DNA from: Mycobacterium sp. SMC-4 | GTDB lineage: Bacteria; Actinomycetota; Actinomycetes; Mycobacteriales; Mycobacteriaceae | Direction of reading: 5' to 3' | Assembly (NCBI RefSeq): GCF_025263265.1 | Contig: NZ_CP079869.1 | Location: 4,030,001 to 4,094,000, forward strand | Length of the DNA stretch: 64,000 nucleotides | In this document: positions 9,374 to 17,928 of the stretch, in pieces | Position numbering within the stretch: the stretch's first letter is position 1 | Layout of the letters: each line of letters begins with the position of its first letter | The notes under the pieces: model-generated | Told to the model about the DNA's origin: nothing | Databases searched by the model: none | The model's input: only the letters and a program-made list of their open reading frames with translations | Program-made: the position numbers and the translations under genes

Positions 9374-10245
9374 GCAAGTCCCCTCACCGTACGTTTCGGC
9401 TGACGGGCGCCTTTGATCGACGCGACCATCTCCAATACCCGACGCGTGGGTCCGACTTCGTGCACACGGAACATCGCTGCACCGTCGGCAGCCGCCAGGG
9501 CGGTCGCGGCCAGGGTGCCCTCGAGGCGCTCGGTCAGACCCACACCCAGAGTCTCCCCGACGAAATCTTTGTTACTCAGCGCCATCAGGACCGGCCATCC
9601 AGTTTTTACAAGCTCTTCCACATGACGCAACAAACTAAGACCGTGGTAAGTGTTCTTGCCGAAGTCATGGGTCGGATCGATCAGGATGCGCTCTGGTGAC
9701 ACTCCCAGACTGACCGCGTGTTCGGCTGCTCTGGTCACCTCGGCGACGACGTCGTCGACCACGCCGCGCTCGGAGATGCCGTAGTTGACCCGGAACGGGC
9801 GGGTGCGTGGCACCGCACCACCGGTGTGCGAGCACACCAGGCCGGCGTTGAATTCGGCGGCCACCTCGGCCAACGCGGGGTCGGCTCCGCTCCAGGTGTC
9901 GTTGATCAGATCGGCTCCGGCCGCGCAGGCCTGCTTGGCCACCTCGGCGCGCCAGGTATCCACCGAGATCAACTGGTCAGGAAACGCCGCACGCAGCCAT
10001 TCGATGAAAGGCACCACGCGGGCGATCTCCTCGTCGGCGTCGACCTGCGCGCCGGGGCCGGCCTTCACCCCGCCGACGTCGACCACGTCGGCTCCCTCGT
10101 CGATGACCCGGCGCGCCGCATCCTGGGCAGCGCGGTCGGTGAAAGTGGCGCCGCGGTCGTAGAACGAGTCCGGCGTGCGGTTGACGATCGCCATGATCAG
10201 CGCCCGATCACCGGCCACCGGCCGCCCCAGATACGTCGAGTCCAC
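9370..10245 (-). CDS. folP2: Dihydropteroate synthase homologue FolP2
   Basis: A 291-residue TIM barrel of the DHPS family. Motifs include MAIVNRTPDSFYDRGATF (usual NxTPDSF loop), GADVVDVGGVKAGPGAQVD, LISVDTWRAEVA and ALSNKDFVGETLG. FolP2 of M. tuberculosis is reported to lack ordinary folate activity and is always next to gpgS, so a role tied to glucosylglycerate metabolism is possible but unproven. The start is GTG 10245, with a -10 TAGCCT six bases upstream, so probably leaderless and first gene of the operon. Confidence 0.9.
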   Translation of the reverse strand: MDSTYLGRPVAGDRALIMAIVNRTPDSFYDRGATFTDRAAQDAARRVIDEGADVVDVGGVKAGPGAQVDADEEIARVVPFIEWLRAAFPDQLISVDTWRAEVAKQACAAGADLINDTWSGADPALAEVAAEFNAGLVCSHTGGAVPRTRPFRVNYGISERGVVDDVVAEVTRAAEHAVSLGVSPERILIDPTHDFGKNTYHGLSLLRHVEELVKTGWPVLMALSNKDFVGETLGVGLTERLEGTLAATALAAADGAAMFRVHEVGPTRRVLEMVASIKGARQPKRTVRGLA

Positions 10246-10251
10246 CCTCTC

Positions 10252-10257
10252 AGGCTA
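10252..10257 (-). promoter_or_regulatory. -10 element for leaderless folP2 operon
   Basis: TAGCCT on the minus strand ends six bases before GTG 10245. The matching -35 region falls inside the hairpin at 10267-10315. Confidence 0.5.
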
Positions 10258-10266
10258 CGTTCCTGC

Positions 10267-10315
10267 GATTTCGGCGCGGTTTGTGACGCTCAGCGTCGCT
10301 GAGCGCGCCGAAATC
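10267..10315. terminator. Nested inverted repeat after fadD6
   Basis: GATTTCGGCGCG (10267-10278) and CGCGCCGAAATC (10304-10315) are perfect complements, and GACGCT/AGCGTC form a second perfect stem inside. It lies 12 bases past the fadD6 stop and just upstream of folP2, so it probably ends fadD6 transcription. Confidence 0.65.
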
Positions 10316-10326
10316 ACGGGTTCTCG

Positions 10327-12129
10327 CTACTTGGGTTTCTTACCGTCGGCGACTTCCTGCAGGTATTCGTCGTAGAACGGCACGTAGCCTTCCTGCTTGC
10401 CCGACAGTACGTAGATCGGGTCCTCGACCTTGACGTCATCGTCGTCGCCTTCGCCGCTGGAGCCGCCGTAGCCCTCTTTGCGCAGGTCGACCTTCTGGCT
10501 CTTGAAGGTCGAGGTGTGGGCGAGCTGTTCGACGACGCGGACGAACAACGGCATCGCGTACGTCGGCAACCGGTCGTACACCACCTCGGCCAGCGCCTTG
10601 CCGTCGAACTCCTGGCCGTCCTTGAGCTGCACGGCGACCATCCCGGCCCGGCCGCCGGTGTCGGGCACCTCGACGCCGTAGACGGTGCATTCCTCGACTT
10701 GATCAGCGGTCGACACCGCCGCCTCGACCTCGGTGGTCGCAACGTTCTCGCCCTTCCACCGGAACGTGTCGCCGAGCCGGTCGGTGAACGCGGCGTGCCC
10801 GAAACCCTGGTCGCGCATCAGGTCACCGGTGTTGAACCAGACGTCGCCGTCCTTGAATGCGTCACGGACGAGCTTCTTCTCCGACTCCTTGTCATCGGTG
10901 TAGCCGTCGAACGGCTGGAAGCTGCTGACCTTCGACAACAACAGGCCGGGCTCACCGTTTTTGACCTTGCGCACCCGACCGTCCTTGTCGCGCACCGGGT
11001 CTCCGGACTCGTCGTACTCGACGAAGGCCACCGGCGTCGGGCAGATGCCGGTGGTCTTGTCGAGGTTGAAGAAGTTGACGAACGCGGTGTTGCTCTCGCT
11101 GGCGGAGTAGAACTCGCACACCCGGTCGATACCGAACCGCTCGGTGAACTCGTCCCAGATGGCCGGCCGCAGGCCGTTGCCACAGATCACCCGCACCCGG
11201 TGTTGGCGATCGGTCGGCTTCTCGGGCTGATTGAGCAGATAGGCGCACACCTCGCCGATGTAGACGAATGCGCTCGCGTCGTAGCGGATCACCTCGTCCC
11301 AGAACTTCGACGCCGAGAACGACTTCCCGATTGCCAGCGAAGCACCGGAGTTCAGCACCGACGACAGCGCAACCGTCAAGGCATTGTTGTGGTAGAGCGG
11401 CAGGCAGCAGTACAGGGTGTCGCCGCTGTTGAGCCGCATACCCAGACCGCCGAACCCGGCCAGCGCCCGCAACCAGCGGTAGTGCGTCATCACGCTGGCC
11501 TTGGGCATGCCCGTGGTGCCCGAGGTGAAGATGTAGAAGGCCTTGTCCTTGGCCAGTACCGCCGCGGTGGTGTCGGGATTGGTGGTCGGGGCGTTCTCGG
11601 CGAGTTTCTTGACTTCCTCGAGGGTGACCAGCGCGTCGGTGTCGGCGCCGGATTCCTTGATGGGCTCGACGAACTCGGACTCGGCCACCACAACGGTGGC
11701 CGTGAGCAGACCGAGGCTGTGCTTGAGCACCTCGTCGCGTTGGTTGTAGTTCAGCATCCCCGAGATGGCACCGCACTTCACCGCCGCGAGCATCAGCAGA
11801 ATGGGTTCGGGCGAGTTGCGCATCATGATGCCGACGACGTCACCTTTTCCGACGCCCCGGGCGGCCAGCACCGCGGCGTAGCGGTTCACCGTCTCGTTGG
11901 CCTCGGTATAGGAAAGCTCAGTGTCCTCGAACTTGAGGAAGACGCTGTCACCGTGCTGGGCGGCACGGTCCTGGAAGACCTTCCCGATCGAGGTCTTCCC
12001 CGACGGTCGGGCACCGAAGCCGGTCACCACGCCACGGATCATGGTAGGCGCGTCCTTCAGCAGACCCGGCACCTGCTTGGCGATATCGATCAGTCCGACA
12101 CTGTGCCGGGTACCCGACGTGTTGGTCAT
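10327..12129 (-). CDS. fadD6: Very-long-chain acyl-CoA synthetase FadD6
   Basis: Activates fatty acids to acyl-CoA and may aid uptake (FATP-like). The 600-residue enzyme has the AMP-binding P-loop FTSGTTGMPKASVMTH, the A5-type FYSASESN, the A7 ATP/ribose segment WFNTGDLMRDQGFG and the hinge DRLGDTFRWKGENVATTEVE. The open frame extends 18 codons further, but ATG 12129 overlaps the LOG-gene stop by four bases and gives the homologue N terminus MTNTSG. It corresponds to Rv1206. Confidence 0.94.
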   Translation of the reverse strand: MTNTSGTRHSVGLIDIAKQVPGLLKDAPTMIRGVVTGFGARPSGKTSIGKVFQDRAAQHGDSVFLKFEDTELSYTEANETVNRYAAVLAARGVGKGDVVGIMMRNSPEPILLMLAAVKCGAISGMLNYNQRDEVLKHSLGLLTATVVVAESEFVEPIKESGADTDALVTLEEVKKLAENAPTTNPDTTAAVLAKDKAFYIFTSGTTGMPKASVMTHYRWLRALAGFGGLGMRLNSGDTLYCCLPLYHNNALTVALSSVLNSGASLAIGKSFSASKFWDEVIRYDASAFVYIGEVCAYLLNQPEKPTDRQHRVRVICGNGLRPAIWDEFTERFGIDRVCEFYSASESNTAFVNFFNLDKTTGICPTPVAFVEYDESGDPVRDKDGRVRKVKNGEPGLLLSKVSSFQPFDGYTDDKESEKKLVRDAFKDGDVWFNTGDLMRDQGFGHAAFTDRLGDTFRWKGENVATTEVEAAVSTADQVEECTVYGVEVPDTGGRAGMVAVQLKDGQEFDGKALAEVVYDRLPTYAMPLFVRVVEQLAHTSTFKSQKVDLRKEGYGGSSGEGDDDDVKVEDPIYVLSGKQEGYVPFYDEYLQEVADGKKPK

Positions 12130-12743
12130 AGTTGCCGCTCTTCCTCCGCTGTAGATGTGTGGGGCTCCAGCCGGGGTGCGCACGCGTTCAGGGCGGCCTC
12201 GACACTGTCGACGACGGTGAGGATGCGCATCGCGTCCGCACTGACGTAGCCCGTCCCGACCAGCCCGCGCAACCAGGCCAGTAGGCCGTCGTAGTGCCCG
12301 ACAGTGTCGAGCATCACGATCGGTTTGTTGTGCATACCCAAATACGACGCTGTCCAGGCTTCGAAGAATTCCTCGAGGGTACCGATACCGCCGGGAAGCG
12401 CCAGGAAGGCGTCGGCGCGGTCCTCCATCACCTGTTTGCGTTCGCGCATGGTGTCGGTGACGACCAGTTCGTCGGCACCGGTGTCGGCGACCTCACGGTG
12501 GATCAGCGCCTTGGGGATGACGCCGACGGTGTAGCCGCCGCCGGCCCGCGCCGCGCCGGCCACCTCGCCCATCGCCGAGACGTTGCCGCCGCCCGACACC
12601 AGGGTCCACCCCCGCTCGGCGATCCCGGTGCCGACCCGGCGGGCCAACTCCATCAACTCAGGATGCCGCGGCCCGGAGGCGCAGTAGACGCACACCGCCC
12701 ATTCACGCTCGAGATCTCGGGACACGGCCTCAAACCTAGCCAT
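12126..12743 (-). CDS. LOG-family nucleotide 5'-monophosphate phosphoribohydrolase (Rv1205 type)
   Basis: LOG proteins release the base from cytokinin or purine nucleoside monophosphates; the M. tuberculosis protein Rv1205 is known to make cytokinins. The 205-residue sequence has the Rossmann start VCVYCASG, LVSGGGNVSAMG, MRERKQVMEDRADAF and the family-defining PGGIGTLEEFFE. Start ATG 12743 is preceded by GGAG only three bases away; the longer open frame beyond it looks non-coding. Its start codon shares a base with the -10 of the divergent ATPase gene. It is probably co-transcribed with fadD6. Confidence 0.92.
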   Translation of the reverse strand: MARFEAVSRDLEREWAVCVYCASGPRHPELMELARRVGTGIAERGWTLVSGGGNVSAMGEVAGAARAGGGYTVGVIPKALIHREVADTGADELVVTDTMRERKQVMEDRADAFLALPGGIGTLEEFFEAWTASYLGMHNKPIVMLDTVGHYDGLLAWLRGLVGTGYVSADAMRILTVVDSVEAALNACAPRLEPHTSTAEEERQL

Positions 12744-12748
12744 AGACT
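12743..12748 (+). promoter_or_regulatory. -10 element for the leaderless ATPase gene at 12755
   Basis: TAGACT ends six bases before GTG 12755. Its first base is also the first base of the divergent LOG-gene ATG, so the two promoters must interfere. Confidence 0.5.
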
Positions 12749-12754
12749 CCGGCG

Positions 12755-14764
12755 GTGCCTGTGCCTCCGCCGGTTCGTTGGGTGACCGCACCCGGTGAAC
12801 CCGCTCTCGCGCAGGTCGCCTCCGTGCTGCGCGGTGAGTCGGGTGGAGCCGCGCTGATCGGCCCGGCGGGTGTCGGAAAGACCACCCTGGCCCGGCAGGC
12901 GGTCGAGCGTTGGGCGCCGGAGTATCCGCGGGTGGACTGGGTCCGGGCCACCGTGACCCGCGCATCGGTTCCGTTCGCCGCGTTCGAGCGCCTGATCGAG
13001 GTGCCCGAGCACGGGAAGACGGCGGCGGTGCTGCGGGCTGCGCGCGACGTTCTCGGCGACGGCCGGCTGCTGGTCATCGACGACGCACACCTGCTCGACC
13101 CGCTGTCGGCGACGCTGGTCTACCAGCTGGCGGTGAGCCGGTCGGTGACCTTGGTGCTGACGGTTTCCACGGCCGGCGACGATCTGACCAGCGGTCTGCC
13201 TGCCGAGGTCAACGCGCTGTGGGAGGACGGCCTGGTCTCCCGGGTCGACCTGCATCCAGCTGGGCAGGAGGACGGCCGTCTGCTGGTACAGGTCGAAGAG
13301 TTCGTCACCGGCCTGGCTCCGGACGTGCGCCGGGTGCTGGAGTTCCTGGCGGTCACCGATCCGTTGCCCCTCGAGCAGGCCGCGCAGCTGACCAGCGCAG
13401 GTGCGGTGGAAGCTGCGCTGCAGTCGACGGTGGTCAGCCTCGACGAGGACGGCCTGCGTCCGGCTCAGCCGCTGCTGGTCGACGCGGTGCGTGACGCGCT
13501 GGGCGGACCGGAGCTGCGCCGGCTGCGCACCGCGGTCGTCGAGCGGTTACCGGCCCACGGCGTGGTGGCTCGGCTACGGCGCGCGGTGCTGGCGGTCGAC
13601 AGCGACTGGGCGCCGCCGATCGGTGAGCTTCGGTTCGCCGCCCAGGAGGCGCTGCGGTTGGGCGCGTTGGAACTCTGCGAACGACTCGGCCGGGCGGTGC
13701 TACAGCGCGAACCGGACCTCGGCGCGCGACTCGCGGTCGGCTACGCGTTGGCGTGGCAGGGTCGCGGACGGGAGGCCGACGAGGTGCTCGCCGACATCGA
13801 CGCCGAGGGGTTGTCCGAGTCCGAGCTGCTGGCATGGGCCTTACCGACGGCGGCCAACAGGTTCTGGATGCTCTCGCAGCCCGAGCGCGCCACCGCCTTT
13901 CTGCACAGTACCCGGGCCAAGCTGTCGTCGCCGGCGGCCCGCACCACACTCGACGCGTTGGCGGCGACGTTCGCGATGAACTCCGGGAACCTGACTCGGG
14001 CAATGGAGTTGGCCGACGCGGTGCTGGCCACGCCGGACGCCGACGACACCGCGGTGGGGTGGGCGGGCTCGGCGGCGGCGCTGACCTCGGCTCGACGCGG
14101 ACTGTTCGATCATGTCGACGAACTGGCCGAGCGCGCGGTGGCGGCCGGGCAGCCCGGACTGCTGCGGTTCACCAGCGGCTACGGTCAGATCACTGCGTTG
14201 GTGATGAACGGTCAGGCCGAGCGCGCACTGGCGCTGGCACACCGGCTCACCGACATCGCCGCGCGGCAGCAACCGGGCCGGGCCATCGGTGAAGTACTGC
14301 AGGCCGATGTCCTGATCGCCTCCGGGGAACCGGACCGGGCCGCGGCGCTGCTGCGTCGGGCCGCGACGACGTTGGCGCCGACCGGTTACTCCTGGGCGCC
14401 GCTGGCGTGGATGCTGTTGGCCCAGGCACTGGGCCGGCTGGGCCTGGCCGTCGACGCGGGCAAAGCCCTGACCCGCGCGGAGTCCCGCCACGGCCTGAAG
14501 TCGATGCTGTTCGCTCCGGAACTGGCCGTAGCGCGGGCCTGGACCAACTCTGCGCGCCGGGACTCTTTCGGCGCCGTCGCTGCGGCGCGCGAGGCTGCCA
14601 AGGCCGCACAACGCGGTGGACAGACCGCCGTGGCATTACGCGCGCTGCACTGCGCGGTGGAACTCGGAGACCGGCATGCGCGGGAGCCGCTGGCACGGTT
14701 GTGCAGCGAGGTGGACTGTGCGTTCGGCCGCAGTGCGCTGGCACAGGCCGGCCCACCGTCGTGA
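12755..14764 (+). CDS. LuxR/MalT-like AAA ATPase lacking a DNA-binding domain (Rv1204c type)
   Basis: A 669-residue STAND-type ATPase. Walker A is GPAGVGKTTLARQ (about residues 37-49) and Walker B is LLVIDDAHLLDP (about 106-117). From residue 280 to the end are alanine- and leucine-rich helical repeats resembling the TPR-like arm of large LuxR regulators. No C-terminal LuxR helix-turn-helix is visible, so it may act through a partner. The GTG start at 12755 is leaderless by its promoter spacing. It ends two bases before the convergent ABC-F stop. Confidence 0.8.
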   Translation: MPVPPPVRWVTAPGEPALAQVASVLRGESGGAALIGPAGVGKTTLARQAVERWAPEYPRVDWVRATVTRASVPFAAFERLIEVPEHGKTAAVLRAARDVLGDGRLLVIDDAHLLDPLSATLVYQLAVSRSVTLVLTVSTAGDDLTSGLPAEVNALWEDGLVSRVDLHPAGQEDGRLLVQVEEFVTGLAPDVRRVLEFLAVTDPLPLEQAAQLTSAGAVEAALQSTVVSLDEDGLRPAQPLLVDAVRDALGGPELRRLRTAVVERLPAHGVVARLRRAVLAVDSDWAPPIGELRFAAQEALRLGALELCERLGRAVLQREPDLGARLAVGYALAWQGRGREADEVLADIDAEGLSESELLAWALPTAANRFWMLSQPERATAFLHSTRAKLSSPAARTTLDALAATFAMNSGNLTRAMELADAVLATPDADDTAVGWAGSAAALTSARRGLFDHVDELAERAVAAGQPGLLRFTSGYGQITALVMNGQAERALALAHRLTDIAARQQPGRAIGEVLQADVLIASGEPDRAAALLRRAATTLAPTGYSWAPLAWMLLAQALGRLGLAVDAGKALTRAESRHGLKSMLFAPELAVARAWTNSARRDSFGAVAAAREAAKAAQRGGQTAVALRALHCAVELGDRHAREPLARLCSEVDCAFGRSALAQAGPPS

Positions 14765-14766
14765 TC

Positions 14767-16383
14767 TCAGTCCTCGGTCAGGACGTGATTCTCCAGGCGC
14801 AGTACCCGGTCGACCTCGATGGCGGCAAGGAATGCCGGGTCGTGGCTGACGACGACGAACGCTCCCCGGTAGGCCCGCAACGCGTCTTCGAGCTGCCCGA
14901 CGCCGGCCAGGTCGAGGTTGTTGGTCGGTTCATCCAGCAGCAACAACTGCGGCGCAGGTTCGGCGAACAATACGCAGGCCAGTGTTGCGCGCAGGCGTTC
15001 CCCACCCGAAAGCGCCCGTACCGGCAGGTCGACCGCGGCACCGCGGAACAGGAACTGCGCCAGTAGATGTCGACGACGTGTCACCGATAGGCCCGGCGCG
15101 CAGGCCGCGAGATTCTGCGCCACGGTCGCGTCGTCGTCGAGAAGATCGAGTCGTTGCGAGACGTAGGCCACTCGCCCGGCCACCCCGGGCGGATATGCCA
15201 CCTCGCCGCGTTTTGGGGTGATCTGGCCGTGCAACACCCGCAGCAGCGTCGTCTTGCCGGCGCCGTTGGGCCCGGTCAGCACGATGCGTTCCGGGCCCCG
15301 CACGTTCAGGCTGACCCCGGCAAGCAACGGGCGTCCCCCGACGGTCACGTGGATATCGTTGACCGACAACACGGTACGTCGCGAAGGTACCTCGGTCTCG
15401 GGCAGATTCAACACCAGGGCGTCGTCGTCGCGTATGGCCTGTTCGGCCTCGGCAAGCCGGGCCCGGGCCGCTTCGATGCGTCGGCTGTGCACCTCGGCGG
15501 CGCGGCCGGCGCTCTGCTGGGCGCGACGCTTGCGCGCCCCGGCGACAATCTTGGGAAGGCCGGCGTCGGGGAGGCCGCGCGCGGCGGTGCGGGCGCGACG
15601 CTCGGCACGCTCGCGGGCCTGTTGACGTTGCCTGGTCTCGCGTTTGAGGCTGAGCTCCGCGCTGCGCAGTTCGTCGTGCGCGGACTCGGCAGCCGCCCTG
15701 ACCGTTGCCTGATACGTGGTGAAATCACCGCCGTAGAACGCGATCTCACCGCGGTGCAGTTCGGCGATCTGGTCCATCCGGTCGAGCAGCACCCGGTCGT
15801 GGCTGACCACCAGCAGGCATCCGTGGTAGTCGTCGAGCGCCCGGTAGAGCCGACGGCGTGCGGTGCTGTCGAGGTTGTTGGTCGGCTCGTCGAGCAACAA
15901 CACATCGGGACGGTTCAACAGTTCACGGGCCACGCCCAGGAAGACGACCTCGCCACCGGACAGCGTCGGCACCGGGCGGTCCAGGGTGAGGTGGCTCAGA
16001 CCGAGCCGGTCCAGTAGTGCCCGGCTACGCTCCTCGATGTCCCAGTCCTCGCCGATCTCTGCGAAGATGTGCTCGTCGGTGAAACCGGCGCTGAGCGCTT
16101 CGATCGCGTCGAGCACCTTTGCCGCACCGAGGAATTCGGCTACGCTGCAACGGGATATCAGCGGCGCCGTCTGGGATAGGTAGCCCAGCGCACCGTCGAC
16201 GGCCACCGAACCGGCGCTGGGTGCGAGTTCGCCGGCGATCAGGCGCAGCAGGGTGCTCTTGCCGGCACCGTTGGGCGCCACCAGGCCGGTGCGTCCGGGA
16301 CCCAGGGCGAACGACAGGCCGCTGAACAGTTCGGTGCCGTCGGGCCAAGAGAAGCCGAGGTCGGTACAGACCACAGTGGACAT
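14767..16383 (-). CDS. ABC-F family ATPase (antibiotic-resistance type)
   Basis: A 538-residue soluble protein with two ABC domains and no membrane helices, the layout of ribosome-acting ABC-F factors. Domain 1 has [28 protein letters not shown] and LLLDEPTNNLD; domain 2 has TGPNGAGKTTLLR, LSGGERLRA and LLLDEPTNNLD. The linker at about residues 225-300 is long, Arg/Ala-rich and predicted coiled coil, as in target-protection members. I see no M. tuberculosis equivalent at this position. ATG 16383 gives the usual N terminus; an in-frame ATG at 16419 would add twelve residues. A short leaderless reading frame lies in the leader. Confidence 0.88.
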   Translation of the reverse strand: MSTVVCTDLGFSWPDGTELFSGLSFALGPGRTGLVAPNGAGKSTLLRLIAGELAPSAGSVAVDGALGYLSQTAPLISRCSVAEFLGAAKVLDAIEALSAGFTDEHIFAEIGEDWDIEERSRALLDRLGLSHLTLDRPVPTLSGGEVVFLGVARELLNRPDVLLLDEPTNNLDSTARRRLYRALDDYHGCLLVVSHDRVLLDRMDQIAELHRGEIAFYGGDFTTYQATVRAAAESAHDELRSAELSLKRETRQRQQARERAERRARTAARGLPDAGLPKIVAGARKRRAQQSAGRAAEVHSRRIEAARARLAEAEQAIRDDDALVLNLPETEVPSRRTVLSVNDIHVTVGGRPLLAGVSLNVRGPERIVLTGPNGAGKTTLLRVLHGQITPKRGEVAYPPGVAGRVAYVSQRLDLLDDDATVAQNLAACAPGLSVTRRRHLLAQFLFRGAAVDLPVRALSGGERLRATLACVLFAEPAPQLLLLDEPTNNLDLAGVGQLEDALRAYRGAFVVVSHDPAFLAAIEVDRVLRLENHVLTED

Positions 16384-16443
16384 CAGGAGACGCTTTCTGC
16401 CAACGGGCACCGCCCGCATTTGAATCAGTGCAGCGTGCCGGAC

Positions 16444-16470
16444 TCACCCGGTGATGTCGTCTCCCCACAT
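16444..16470 (-). CDS. Possible 8-residue leader peptide (MWGDDITG) of the ABC-F gene
   Basis: ATG at 16470 opens an eight-codon frame ending in TGA, 60 bases before the ABC-F start. TACTCT ends seven bases before this ATG, so the peptide would be read from the very 5' end of the mRNA. Regulatory leader peptides are common ahead of ABC-F and erm resistance genes, where a drug-stalled ribosome changes the leader fold. Translation is inferred from spacing only. Confidence 0.4.
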   Translation of the reverse strand: MWGDDITG

Positions 16471-16477
16471 GTCAACC

Positions 16478-16483
16478 AGAGTA
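16478..16483 (-). promoter_or_regulatory. -10 element upstream of the ABC-F leader peptide
   Basis: TACTCT (TANNNT) is read leftward; the -35 region about 17 bp upstream (ATTAAA) is weak. An AT-rich CATTAAA followed by TTGACC lies just upstream, but its spacing to TACTCT is too short for TTGACC to be the -35. Confidence 0.4.
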
Positions 16484-16510
16484 AGCGGAAGGTCAAGCGG
16501 TTTAATGTCG

Positions 16511-17857
16511 CTAGGACCGTCCCCGGCCGATCACCAACCGTCGTCCGAGAACCGAGTCGTCGATTGTTCCCTCGTGCCACGCGCGATGACCGTTGACCCA
16601 GGTGGATACCACTGTGCTTCGCATGGTTTCACCTTCGAAGGGCGACCAGCCACACATCGAGAGCAGATGCTCCGGCGTGATGCGCTGCGGCCGAGACGGA
16701 TCCACCAACACCATGTCGGCGTACCCACCCTCGCGCAGGTAGCCGCGGTCGGCAAGGCCGAACAGCACTGCGGGGCCATGACATGCGCGCTCGACCAGGG
16801 TCTCGATCGACAGATCGCCGCCGAACACCCGCTCGATCGCGACCTGTAGACAGTGCTGAACCAACGGTAGGCCGGCCGGTGCCCGCTCGTAGGTCTGCGC
16901 CTTCTCCTCGCGGGTATGCGGGGCGTGGTCGGTGGCCAGCACATCGAGGGTGCCGTTACCGAGCGCGGTGACCAACGCCTGACGATCACGGGAGAACTTC
17001 ACCGCGGGGTTGCATTTGATCCAGTTGCCCAGCCGCGGATAGTCCGATGCGTCGAAATGCAGAAAGTGCACGCATGTTTCCGCGGTGATGCGCTTGTGCG
17101 CCAGCGGGACACCGGACTCCAACAGGTTGAGTTCCTCGGCAGTTGATACGTGCAGTACATGTAACCGGGCATCGTGGCGTCGCGCCAGTCCGATGGCCAG
17201 CTGAGTCGACTTCATGCATGCCTCAGCGCTGCGGATGTGCGGGTGTCGTGTCGCATCCAGCGCGTCACCGTAGGTGGCCTTCTCGGCCGCGAGATTCGCC
17301 TCGACGGTGGGGGTGTCCTCGCAGTGGGTGACGATCAAGGTGCCGGCCTCGCCGAAGATGGTGTTCAGTATCACCGGATCGTCGACGAGCATGTTGCCGG
17401 TAGAGGCGCCCATGAAGATCTTTATGCCGCAGCCATCCCGGTGAGTGAAGCGGCGGATCACCTCGATGTTGTCGTTGGTGGCGCCGAGGTAGAACGCGTA
17501 GTTCGCCAGTGAATTGCGTTCGGCCAGTGCGTACTTGTCGGCGAGGGTGGCCAGCGTGGTCGCCGGCGGCCGGGTGTTCGGCATCTCCATGAAGCTGGTG
17601 ATTCCGCCGGCGACCGCGGCTCGGGACTCACTGTTGATCGTGCCCTTATGGGCAAATCCCGGTTCACGAAAATGCACCTGATCGTCGATGAGCCCGGGCA
17701 GCACCCAGGCGCCGTTCGCATCGACGACCAGGTCGCCGGGTCGGCCCGTCAGCTGCGGGCCGATCGCCGCGATGCGGTCCCGGTGGATGCGCAGGTCACC
17801 TTCGATGACCGAGCCATCGTTGACAAGGCGTGCGTTACAGATCAGCCAGTCCGCCAC
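16511..17857 (-). CDS. Dihydroorotase paralogue, probably zinc-starvation-induced (PyrC2-like)
   Basis: A 448-residue amidohydrolase. Dihydroorotase makes dihydroorotate from carbamoyl-aspartate in pyrimidine synthesis. Metal and substrate motifs are GLIDDQVHFREPG, GGITSFMEMPNT, KIFMGAST, VTHCED, HVLHVSTAEE and LATDHAPH. The first motif has Gln where classical enzymes have the first His of HxH; the other ligand positions are kept. M. tuberculosis pyrC lies elsewhere in the pyr operon, so this is likely a second copy. GTG 17857 follows GGAGAGG at five bases. A Zur-like palindrome sits in its promoter, suggesting use when zinc is scarce. An allied cyclic-amide hydrolase activity cannot be excluded. 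Confidence 0.82.
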   Translation of the reverse strand: MADWLICNARLVNDGSVIEGDLRIHRDRIAAIGPQLTGRPGDLVVDANGAWVLPGLIDDQVHFREPGFAHKGTINSESRAAVAGGITSFMEMPNTRPPATTLATLADKYALAERNSLANYAFYLGATNDNIEVIRRFTHRDGCGIKIFMGASTGNMLVDDPVILNTIFGEAGTLIVTHCEDTPTVEANLAAEKATYGDALDATRHPHIRSAEACMKSTQLAIGLARRHDARLHVLHVSTAEELNLLESGVPLAHKRITAETCVHFLHFDASDYPRLGNWIKCNPAVKFSRDRQALVTALGNGTLDVLATDHAPHTREEKAQTYERAPAGLPLVQHCLQVAIERVFGGDLSIETLVERACHGPAVLFGLADRGYLREGGYADMVLVDPSRPQRITPEHLLSMCGWSPFEGETMRSTVVSTWVNGHRAWHEGTIDDSVLGRRLVIGRGRS

Positions 17858-17902
17858 ATCACCTCTCCAGCATCGACGCGGGCGCACATTGGGCCGCCAC
17901 AC

Positions 17903-17928
17903 ACCTTATCGAGAATCATTTTCATTAA
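17903..17928 (-). promoter_or_regulatory. Zur-like box overlapping the dihydroorotase-paralogue promoter
   Basis: Minus-strand TGAAAATGATTCTCG (17924-17910) differs at two of 15 positions from TGAAAATGATTTTCA, the actinobacterial Zur (FurB) box. The wider 23-bp palindrome 17906-17928, centred on 17917, has 8 of 11 arm positions paired. A -10 TAAGGT (17908-17903) lies just downstream, so the box fills the -35/-10 spacer, the right place for a repressor. Confidence 0.7.

Noticed and set aside
8024..9403. 459-codon rightward open frame opposite gpgS and the DivIVA-domain gene
   Set aside because: Antisense shadow; both minus-strand genes have clear homologues and operon overlaps.
10516..12249. 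577-codon rightward open frame opposite fadD6
   Set aside because: Antisense shadow of a well-matched acyl-CoA synthetase; composition is His/Val/Glu-rich with no motif.
16484..16510. WhiB7-dependent promoter for the ABC-F gene
   Set aside because: AT-rich CATTAAA and TTGACC are present, but TTGACC is only seven bases from the TACTCT -10 and no other -10 fits; not supportable from sequence alone.
17906..17928. IdeR or Fur iron box reading of the AT-rich palindrome
   Set aside because: IdeR boxes are TTAGGTTAGSCTAACCTAA-like; this element matches the Zur box far better.
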